Shown here in pieces: positions 56,365-64,000 of a DNA stretch of 64,000 nt. The notes under the pieces were generated by a model. It saw only the letters and a program-made list of their open reading frames with translations, did no database searches and was not told the origin of the DNA. This stretch comes from Strongylocentrotus droebachiensis (lineage: Eukaryota; Echinodermata; Echinoidea; Camarodonta; Strongylocentrotidae). Made by a program: the position numbers and the translations under genes. The stretch's first letter is position 1; each line of letters opens with the position of its first letter. The stretch is taken from the NCBI GenBank assembly GCA_035222895.1, contig JAVYIG010000321.1:248001-312000 (forward strand), read 5' to 3'.

Positions 56365-57010
56365 TAACGTGCCCCCTTTTTATATATAGGAAAGGTGCCC
56401 CCTTTCAATTCAGATAAGTGCTAGTTTTTATTTCTAATAGGTGCCCGTTCCACATTCCTATAAGTACCTCTTACCATCTCTGATAAGTGCCCCCTTTACC
56501 TATGATAATTGCCCCTATTCAAATCTGACGGGTGCCCATTTTACTTTAACAAGTGCCCTTTTCTTTTGTAATAAGTGCCCCTTCCCCTTCTGATAAGTGC
56601 CCTTTTTCATCTTTCAAAAGTACCAATTCTCACCTCCGTTAAGTGCCCCTTTTTAAAATTTTAACACGTCCCCCTTTTCCTCTCTAACAAGCGCCCTTTT
56701 TCCTTGTGATAAATGCCCATTTTCTTTTTTAATAATGAGCTACTTCCCCTTCTCGTAAATACCCTTCTGACACCAGTGATAGATGCCTCTATTAAAATCT
56801 CAGAGGTGACCTTTTTTCTTCGACAAGCGCTCATTCTCCTTTGTAATAAGTGCCCCTTTTCATTCACACAAGTGCCTCTTTAACTCTATAATTGCCTCTT
56901 TTCTAATCTGTGAGGTGTCCCTTATATTTAAAAGTGCCTCTTTTTTTCTTTCTATACACTCTTTTCATTCTTGAAAGTGTCCCTTTTAAATGAGTGCCCT
57001 TATTCAGATT
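56365..57010. repeat. Decayed minisatellite of GTGCCCCTTTT units, about 27-30 bp
   Basis: The phrase AAGTGCCCCTTTT or close variants recurs roughly every 28 bp (for example 56456-56640 and 56850-57000), with TCTGATAA words between. Copies differ strongly, so the array is old. Confidence 0.75.
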
Positions 57011-57151
57011 TGAGAGGTACCCCCTTTGGTTCTTTCGGCATAAGGCGTGACAGAAGTATATGGTTGTATAAACACCTCCCTGTAATGCCTCAGCAATTTA
57101 CTCATCAACCTGGATTTTCCTTGGTAATTATATCACTGTGCTGCCAATTTG

Positions 57152-57215
57152 CGGAGTAGTTGTGGAGCGCCAGGAGTGTCAAGTTTGACAGACATGAGCG
57201 CTATAACAAAAAAAC

Positions 57216-57256
<41 letters not shown>
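57152..57256 (+). mobile_element. SINE 3' fragment with (ATT)n tail
   Basis: GTTGTGGAGCGCCAGGAGTG and TCAAGTTTGACAGACATGAG match the end of the SINE at 55974-56252, followed by ATT triplets to about 57256. Confidence 0.8.
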
Positions 57257-57260
<4 letters not shown>

Positions 57261-58008
57261 TTTATTCTTGCCTCATTACCTCTGCGCTATGTTGTTATCG
57301 GTGACTCAGAAATAATGTCACAACCATCTGTGTCTTGGATTGGCCTCGTATATGCTGCCAATTTGCGAAGTAGTGAGAAGTTTATACAAATTCGGGGTGA
57401 GTAAAAATCCATCCAGAAATTCATGAAAAATAAAATTATTGTAAAAATGTATGGATCGACGTATATGTATTTCAACAGTTGATGTAAATTGAATTGGCAA
57501 AGTTTTATCATCATACGAGTCATTCACTGTCCATTCACTTGTGTTGAATGATTCATAGCCCCGGAAGTTAAAATAGCTTCTGTGGATATCATAATAATTT
57601 ACACAGTGGGCGATCTGGTCACAAGACTTTAGAATATTTCGTTTCTTCTGCTATCATAAGGTATCTTTCTTGCTTATTTTTGCAGGTTAACATCATTCTG
57701 CATCTGGGTTAGACTTTAGTTTACTCAGCTTATAAAAAGATAAAATACGCATTTGAGTAATCGAGACAAATATTGAATTTATGATGGGCGCTTTCCCCAG
57801 AAGGAACACAGAGATTTTTTGTTGTTGTTTATACATTTTGGTCTTTACAATAATGCATATTCAAGTAGAAAGCGTGTGATTATTATAACATGCAAAAACA
57901 AAATCACAAGTATTCAAGTTATCACTATGCGCCGCTTGTGATATATGTATTGTTATTCGCATAAATAGCATACCGTCTGCTGAAAGCTAGAAGGGTGATA
58001 ACTGTTTG
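57257..58008. other. Intergenic stretch, no gene recognised
   Basis: AT-rich; 57270-57320 repeats a phrase that also follows the SINE near 56290-56340 (GCTATGTTGTTA, GTGACTCAGAAATAATGTCA), so the SINE and its right flank were duplicated together. Confidence 0.55.
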
Positions 58009-58261
58009 TTAACTCTTTGTTTGCTTTGTTCGCCGATTTGCACGGACGTAGGCGTGCCAACTTCGCATTTTTGCACAGATGTATACGAGTCAATTAGACA
58101 TTCATAATACCGCTCGCAGTGTGTAGCCACGCGTTGCGTTTACTATTGTTTACATTGTATACATCGCACACTTTCCGGTAAACTGTTTTTCTTCATAGTG
58201 TTACATTCGAAATTACCGTGTATTTAGCGGTTTTCTTTGGATTTTTTTTACTGATGTTACG

Positions 58262-58402
58262 ATGGCACCTGCTGGAAAACGTCAACGTGTGTTTAGTGTA
58301 GAGGAGGCTCGAGATCTTGTTACTATGGAAGCATGGAGCATGGACTCTGATTCCGACGAATCGAGCAGTGACGAAGACTCTAGTGATAAAAGTGTTCCCT
58401 GA
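58262..58402 (+). pseudogene. N-terminal fragment of a piggyBac-like transposase
   Basis: The 46-codon ORF begins MAPAGKRQRVFSVEEARDLV and continues to an acidic MDSDSDESSSDEDSSD run. PiggyBac and PGBD proteins commonly begin with a basic R/K-R segment, an F(T/S)-x-EEA helix and then a Ser/Asp cluster. The catalytic DDD domain and Cys-rich C-terminus are absent. The TGA stop falls exactly where the minisatellite begins, so the array probably replaced the rest of the gene. Confidence 0.5.
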
Positions 58403-58722
58403 GAGTAGACTGATAGAATAAGAATGAATAAAAATTAATGAAAGAGCTAGAGATGACAGCAAGAAAGAGAGTAGACTGATAGAATAAGAATGAATAAAAA
58501 AAATGAAAGAAGGAGATAGAGATGACAGCAAGAAAGAGAGTAGACAGTGATAGAATAAGAATGAATAAAAATAATGAAAGAAAGAGATAGAGATGACAGC
58601 AAGAAAGAGAGTAGACTGATAGAATAAGAATGAATAAAAATTAATGAAAGAGCTAGAGATGACAGCAAGAAAGAGAGTAGACAGTGATAGAATAAGAATG
58701 AATAAAACTAATGAAAGAAAGA
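58401..58722. repeat. Minisatellite array 1, 66-71 bp units, 5 copies
   Basis: GAGAGTAGAC starts at 58401, 58467, 58536, 58607 and 58673. Units contain GAATAAGAATGAATAAAA and GATGACAGCAAGAAAGA. Confidence 0.95.
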
Positions 58723-59815
58723 TGTATCCTGTCTTGCCGTCATCTTTATATCTTTCTTTTATTATCTTTATTCATTCTTATGCTATCAGTGTTTACTCTC
58801 TTTCTTTCCGTCATCTCTATCTTATTATTATTATCATTTTCCTATCTATATGTACCCTATGTCTTGCCGTCATCTGTATATCTTTTTCTTATTATCTTTA
58901 TTCATTATTATGCTATGAGTGTAATACTCTCTTTCTTGCCGTCATCTCTATCTCATTATTATTATCATTTTCCTATCTATATGTACCCTATGTCTTGCCG
59001 TCATCTCTATATCTTTCTCTTATTATCTTTATTCATTCTTATGCTATCAGTGTTTACTCTCTTTCTTTCCGTCATCTCTATCTTATTATTATTATCATTT
59101 TCCTATCTATAATTATGTACCCTATGTCTTGCCGTCATCTCTATATCTTTCTCTTATTATCTTTATTCATTCTTATGCTATCAGTGTTTACTCTCTTTCT
59201 TGCCGTCATCTCTATCTTATTATTATTATCATTTTCCTATCTATATGTACCCTATGTCTTGCCGTCATCTGTATATCTTTCTCTTATTATCTTTATTCAT
59301 TCTTATGCTATCAGTGTTTACTCTCTTTCTTGCCGTCATCTCTATCTTATTATTATTATTATTTTCCTATCAATATGTATCCTATGTCTTGCCGTCATCT
59401 CTATATATTTCTCTTATTATCTTTATTCATTCTTGTGCTATCAGTGTTTACTCTCTTTCTTTCCGTCATCTCTATCTTTTTATTATTATCATTTTCCTAT
59501 CTATATGTACCCTATGTCTTGCCGTCATCTCTATATCTTTCTCTTATTATCTTTATTCATTCTTATGCTATCAGTGTTTACTCTCTTTCTTTCCGTCATC
59601 TCTATCTTATTATTATTATCATTTTCCTATCTATATGTACCCTATGTCTTGCCGTCATCTCTATATCTTTCTCTTATTATCTTTATTCATTCTTATGCTA
59701 TCAGTGTTTACTCTCTTTCTTTCCGTCATCTCTATCTCATTATTATTGTTATTTTCGTATCAATATGTATCCTGTCTTGCCGTCATCTTTATCTCTTTCT
59801 CTTATAATCTTTATT
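58723..59815. repeat. Minisatellite array 2, about 130-bp units, 8 copies, inverted relative to array 1
   Basis: GTCTTGCCG occurs at 58861, 58992, 59126, 59256, 59386, 59516 and 59646 (period 130-134), then at 59774. Each unit contains the reverse complement of the array 1 unit (TTTATTCATTCTTATGC, CTCTTTCTTNCCGTCATC) twice in diverged form. The long ORF 58644-59807 crosses the array boundary and is not a gene. Confidence 0.95.
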
Positions 59816-61246
59816 CACAGTAAAGTCCTTTCATTTCATATCACTATTTCTCTCTCATAATGTCTCTCACGTCCGTTCTCCATATTTTATTCATTGCATA
59901 CTCCACTCGTCAATCATTTCTGATAATAAGCTCTCTCACAATAAAGTAAATGGAAAACAATGCAATATAGTTTATATTTTAAGATTGATTCATTCTTTCT
60001 TTGTATATCTATGGCTGTGATAAATGTACTTGAAATCAATTTTATTGAGGGGTAAAGAAGGTGAGAGAACAGATGCGGTGAACATTCATAATGAGACATT
60101 TCAATAAGATGCTGATTATGTCATGTATATCACATATAATATATTATGCCTATACCATTTTTACATGCTCATACCAGTGGGCAAAATCAATAACATTCTC
60201 TTATTTCTTATTGACTTATCATGGCACAACAAAGAAAAACATCCCCACGACGTCCCTTTTCATGCCCCGCTAAACCGGACATTGACAATAACCTGGGGTA
60301 ATAGGGATTTCAATGGGCAGATTAGCCCATTGTCAAGGGTGGCTGAGCGGGGTACTTTCAAGTCTCTCCCTATTGAACGTCTTTTCTTCAACAACCTAAA
60401 TACTAACCTTCTGAATTGTTAGAATACTTGAGCAAGGTATGTAAAGAAAGGTAAGAAGTCCACCTTTCTAATAGATTCGATTTGAAGATGTCTTATCATT
60501 GCTAAATAAGAAATTCTAGAGGGATAAAAAACTGCCGTAAATAAGAAAAATTAAACATTATATAATTATGATTATTATAAAAATGATAATTCAAAATATA
60601 ACAAATGACGGTTCATCGAAAAGCACGTTTTCCGGTCTACAACTTTGCTGCACAATATTTTTCATCATGATCATCCAGTGAAGAGTTATAGCCTCTTGAT
60701 TCAGCAGAGTCAATAAAGATTCCCTCGAAATGTGTGACCCTAAAAGAATGTGGCACAGGGGGGTTTTTTAAGTGGCGCATAAAGAGTTAAAAGTATATGA
60801 CTTATGCCCATCTGGTTTTAAGTCTATGCTTTTAGGTTGGTGTAATACGAGTAATCAATTAAACACATACTAGAATGTTTCAATTCGAGAACCAAGAAAA
60901 ACGCCACCTTTGATTTATGATATTTTAAAAAGCTATTACATTGCTCTGAAAATGTGATTTAATCCACGATCATTTGAGCCATACACTACTCTGTGCCATG
61001 CAAAGCTGTAGCAAAATCGGCCATTTAATTGTGTAGATCCGCCCAAGTTCGATTCACAAGCAACAATTAGTGTTATATTCAAAAGCCAAATTGGAACCAG
61101 TTATAAGACTTTGGACCCATTTCGAAAATTGAATACTTTTACAATAAATATTGGTTTGTATTTTCATTAGCAGACGTGTACACTAATATAATAATGAGCG
61201 TCACATATTTATTAACAGTAGGGTTCATTAAAAACAGCGCTCAAAC
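59816..61246. other. No gene recognised
   Basis: AT-rich DNA. It includes the right part of the piggyBac-like element (to 60790), where no transposase motif could be recognised. Confidence 0.4.
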
Positions 61247-61729
61247 TTAAAGGGATAGTTGAGAATGAAAAAACTGAGTGTCAAATTTGAAAGAATATAC
61301 AATTTAAATGACAAAATAATATTTTGTAAATACATGCATAACCATTTCTAATATTTATGGTGCCCCACAAATATTCGGTTATTTTTGAACTAGCCGTTGA
61401 AAAACGAGATAGCGCCTTATACGTTTTATTCCAGCCAATGCCAATATTGTTTTTTTTTGGCTTTTTTCGTGTTTGTTATAATACGCACAACCAGCCGGCC
61501 CGTGTATCGTTATTATTAATTAATAAATTAATTAACAGTCACCGTATTTTTTTGAATGTGGAGCTGAATTGGTATGGTCGTATTCAATCTAACTCCATAC
61601 ATTTTGGGGTCTAAAATTACCTTCATAGCAATTGTAGGTTCTAAAAGGGCATTAGAAATAAGAATAAGAGCAATAATCATGCACTTTGAAGGCATTTGCG
61701 GTCTTAAACAAGAATTCAACCATCCCTAA
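61247..61729 (-). mobile_element. TTAA-flanked MITE (family C), uninterrupted copy
   Basis: Begins TTAAAGGGATAGTTGA and ends TCAACCATCCCTAA, an imperfect inverted repeat. It matches 5539-7304 in the opposite orientation, including GTGCCCCACAA, AACGAGATAGCGCC and ATTTTGGGGTCTAAA blocks. It lacks the hAT insertion, so it shows the intact element. Confidence 0.85.
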
Positions 61730-61732
61730 CGA

Positions 61733-61950
61733 CACTATATGAACACGGCGGACAAAGAAAGCGGACAAAATATACAGTTCCTCAGGTAGTCAAAGGAACA
61801 TCCCTTCACTGCTATTATGTAAAAAGGTGAATATGCATGTGACAGTCCTGTTCTACACATTTTTACATAATAGCAGTGAAGGGATGTTCCTTTGACTACC
61901 TGAGGAACTGTATATTTTGTCCGTTTTCTTTGTCAGTCGTGTTCATAGTG
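61733..61950. mobile_element. Long near-perfect hairpin
   Basis: Arms of about 80 bp (61733-61815 and 61868-61950) pair almost perfectly through GTTCCTCAGGTAGTCAAAGG and ATCCCTTCACTGCTATTATG, with a loop of about 50 bp. The outer stem CACTATNTGAACACG..GGACAAAGAAA pairs less perfectly. It is either a hairpin MITE or the source of a long double-stranded RNA. Confidence 0.9.
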
Positions 61951-61954
61951 CGAG

Positions 61955-62045
61955 GCATTGTGGCATGCGCCTGTAATCCAGCTAACAATGGAACTTACAA
62001 ACTGATTCAGCCGAGGACGCAGGTTCGAAACTGAGCCACGGCTTT
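61955..62045 (+). ncRNA. 7SL (SRP RNA)-like fragment
   Basis: TGGCATGCGCCTGTAATCCA then GCTA at 61961-61984 follows the 5' Alu-domain sequence of metazoan 7SL RNA (GTGGCGCGYGCCTGTARTCC-AGCTA). About 40 bp on, GCCGAGGACGCAGGTTCGAA includes a Pol III B-box match (GGTTCGAAAC). The middle is diverged and the S domain is not seen, so this is a 7SL-derived SINE or pseudogene, not a working SRP RNA gene. I know the 7SL sequence from vertebrates; its closeness to this species is an inference. Confidence 0.45.
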
Positions 62046-62544
62046 CGGATGGTGAAGTAAATCAACAAGCAACCAGCACATAATTATCTTAGCCTTAAAT
62101 AAATTGTTCATACTGTTTGAGAAATTGCCATGGTTTGGTTTTTCGTAAAGTTGTCTATACAAATACTCGGAGCCGTTCAGAGGGGTTTTAAAAACAAAAC
62201 AAATTAATAAAGATTGCGTTGTGTTTTGTGTCTATACAATTTTTCTGGTGCTGAGGTCTTTTATGACAATCACACAAAATATTCACGTTTATAGTTGAGA
62301 CTGACGTCATTTTATGTTACTGTCAGTGCATAAAACGGTATGTTTCAAGTCAACATCGTTACAAAAATTCATGGCACGACCATTAATGTTTGATATCACT
62401 GTCTACATTTAAAACTTGTATTGGATTTTCTTACAATTTTCGTCAGTCAACTCCAACTACCGTGAGTACACTTATATATCATATTTATTTATAAATTAAA
62501 GATCATTGGTTTTAAAAGAAAATCTTATTAGTTCGATGTAATGT

Positions 62545-63060
62545 TGTGGGAAGAAAAACGTTGTGAAACCACCACCATGAAAAGCTACCAATCCCGACCA
62601 AGGAACAGCTGCCACCTGGCCACATATGTGACTGGAAGACGTGGAAGTCTCTCGATAGGCTTCGCACAGGGGTGGGGCGATGCAAATACAATATGCATAG
62701 ATGGGGATACACAGATGACACAGACACTGATTGTGAGTGTGGAACATCCGTGCAATCTATGTCACACCTATTAAGATGCCCACTCCTAGATGACCAATGC
62801 TGCTTGGAAGACCTAGTGGCAGCAAATGAGAAGGCTGTCCAGTGTGCAAGAGCCTGGCAGAACATTTGGGCTCAGATGATGGACACGAAAGAAGAAGAAG
62901 AATATCACCTCTCCTGCTTATTTCTAGATGGAAAGCATCATTAAAGGAGATTCTAACCCCAAAGAATAAGTGTAGGTATTCTGAAAAACGAGATAAATTC
63001 CTGCCTTTCTTACGAACGTGTACAAGAGATAATTATATAAATGAAGATATCTTGGCATGA
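62545..63060 (+). pseudogene. LINE C-terminal fragment with Cys/His motif
   Basis: The frame around 62640-62930 reads (W)KSL-DRLRTGVGRCKYNMHRWG, then CECGTSVQSMSHLLRCPLLD. This is the R-T-G-x-G-R-C-x7-W and C-x-C-G-x4-Q-x3-H-x4-C-P block found after the RT in several LINE clades. Upstream frames are broken. No tail could be identified. Confidence 0.72.
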
Positions 63061-63185
63061 TGTAATGCCTTTTAGCATGACATAGGCGCAGCCATTTCCC
63101 TCGAAGCAGTTCCCTAAATTTGACAGCACTGGAGGTGTTTCACAAAGACTAAGATTGACTTTATGTTGGACTTAACTATGGCAGG

Positions 63186-63500
63186 CCGTCTGGGGGTGGG
63201 GGGGGGGGGGGCACTCGTTTTTCCGAAGGTTCATTTTTCCGAAGGTTCGTATTTTCGAGATTCATAATTCCGAAACACAAAATTCCCATGCCTAGGGGTT
63301 CATAATTCCGAACATTTGTTGCATTATTCCGAAGGTTCGTTATTCCGAAGCTTGATAATTCCGAAAATGAATTAGGGTTCATATTTCCGAAGGTTCATAA
63401 TTCCGAAGGTTCGTATTTCCAAAAATGAAAAAGGGTTCATAATTCCGAAAATGAAAAGGGGTTCATAATTCCGAAAATGAAATAGGGTTCATGAATTCCT
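63186..63500. repeat. Decayed array of TTCCGAAGGTTCATAA units
   Basis: After a poly-G at 63190-63212, the words TTCCGAAGGTTC and GGGTTCATAATTCCGAAAAT recur about a dozen times with 16-28 bp spacing. Confidence 0.85.
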
Positions 63501-63900
63501 ATTAATGTTCGTTGTTTTGTAGTAAGAAAGAGGAAATGATTGCGTTTAAGGTTCTCATTCGATTCTTTTGTGATTTCATACCGTCTTTGCTGACAATTTT
63601 TAATTTAGTTCGTGAGCACTTTTTATATCATGCTTTATATCACATATTAAATAGTGCTTGATTTGTATAACATATGATATGCTTTTCCATAAAATATGTG
63701 AGTGTACTGCGGTTATTGATATCCCCGTTGTGTTTAACGATGTTATCTTTTCCTTCTTCACTCGACTAACATATTACATTAACCTTTAAGTACTTTCTAA
63801 TCGAATGCACAGTACACGGATGTTAATAATAAACATATTAAGATAGACAAAATATTGATTTTTTTTATTTTTATGTACCCCATCCACTTAATAGCAAGCA
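63501..63900. other. Upstream region of the right-edge gene
   Basis: AT-rich. A pyrimidine-rich stretch ending in ATAG at 63891-63894, just 6 bp before the ATG, could be a splice acceptor for a 5' UTR exon. Confidence 0.35.
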
Positions 63901-64000
63901 ATGGCGGGATTAATGGACGACGACATTCTAAATGACGAGCTATTTAGAAAGATAGCCCCAGAAATTAACGGCGTCACCCCAGAACAGCTAAGCGATTATC
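63901..64000 (+). CDS. Start of a gene running off the right edge, possible death-fold protein
   Basis: ATG at 63901 in context CAAGCAATGG opens 33 codons without a stop: MAGLMDDDILNDELFRKIAP followed by EINGVTPEQLSDY. The pattern D-D-x-I-L-x-D-E-L-x-R-K-I-A-P-E-I followed by L resembles the first helix of many invertebrate death domains that begin right at the N-terminus. The frame is open to the window end. The coding call is reasonable; the family is a guess from 33 residues. Confidence 0.5.
   Translation, partial: MAGLMDDDILNDELFRKIAPEINGVTPEQLSDY

Larger units (their letters stand above)
58009..60790 (+). mobile_element. Fossil piggyBac-like element containing a minisatellite
   Basis: The left edge reads TTAACTCTTTGTTTGC and the right edge, reverse-complemented, TTAACTCTTTATGCGCC, so TTAA target sites and a short inverted repeat bracket 2.8 kb. 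Just inside the left end is the start of a piggyBac-style transposase (58262-58402). The rest of the transposase is replaced by minisatellite arrays and unidentified sequence. The ends are short and the assignment rests on the combination of TTAA, inverted ends and the acidic N-terminus. Confidence 0.5.

Noticed and set aside
58644..59807. 387-codon ORF and overlapping 133-243-codon ORFs
   Set aside because: They run through 66-bp and 130-bp minisatellites in several frames at once and encode only the repeat; no start, splice or family evidence.

Overview
The window reads as eukaryotic, AT-rich, intron-rich and repeat-rich DNA with no bacterial gene organisation. Long introns, GT/AG splice sites, a MAM-domain receptor, a death-domain gene, many CR1/L2-like LINE pieces, tRNA-headed SINEs with (ATT)n tails, and frequent words such as TACATGTA and TAGGCCTA suggest a marine invertebrate deuterostome, most likely an echinoderm (sea-urchin-like). 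The lineage is an inference.

The main gene is on the minus strand, from 41959 (ATG) to 10043 (stop). I could assemble 20 coding exons whose phases all match (3540 nt, 1179 residues): a signal peptide, six MAM domains, one membrane helix and a short cytoplasmic tail with an NPVY motif. Each MAM domain is built by three exons and the modules are bounded by phase-1 introns, except that the MAM5/MAM6 intron has moved by 29 nt. Just downstream of the MAM6 first exon, its last ~36 nt plus donor site are copied three times in tandem.

The left edge (634-849, minus) holds the probable first coding exon of a gene resembling the conserved N-terminus of 53BP1. To the right, 49827-51139 (plus) is a two-exon gene for a 147-residue death-domain protein with a C-terminal membrane anchor; a competing donor 4 nt away would give a soluble form. 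The last 100 bases (63901 onward, plus) start another coding region whose first residues look like the opening of a death-fold protein.

Most of the rest is mobile DNA. There is a family of hAT-like non-autonomous elements with CAGGGGCG-type ends, G/C homopolymer tracts and perfect 8-bp target duplications (5975, 9423, 11731, 42656, 53593). There are several TTAA-flanked MITE families, foldback elements whose interiors are short palindromic words, a fossil piggyBac-like element (58009-60790) that contains a large minisatellite, and broken LINEs at 1.2, 5.3, 23.9, 25, 33-35, 45 and 62.6 kb. A hairpin and a 7SL-RNA-like stretch lie side by side at 61.7-62.05 kb. Microsatellites and minisatellites fill much of the remaining space and create most of the long but meaningless ORFs.
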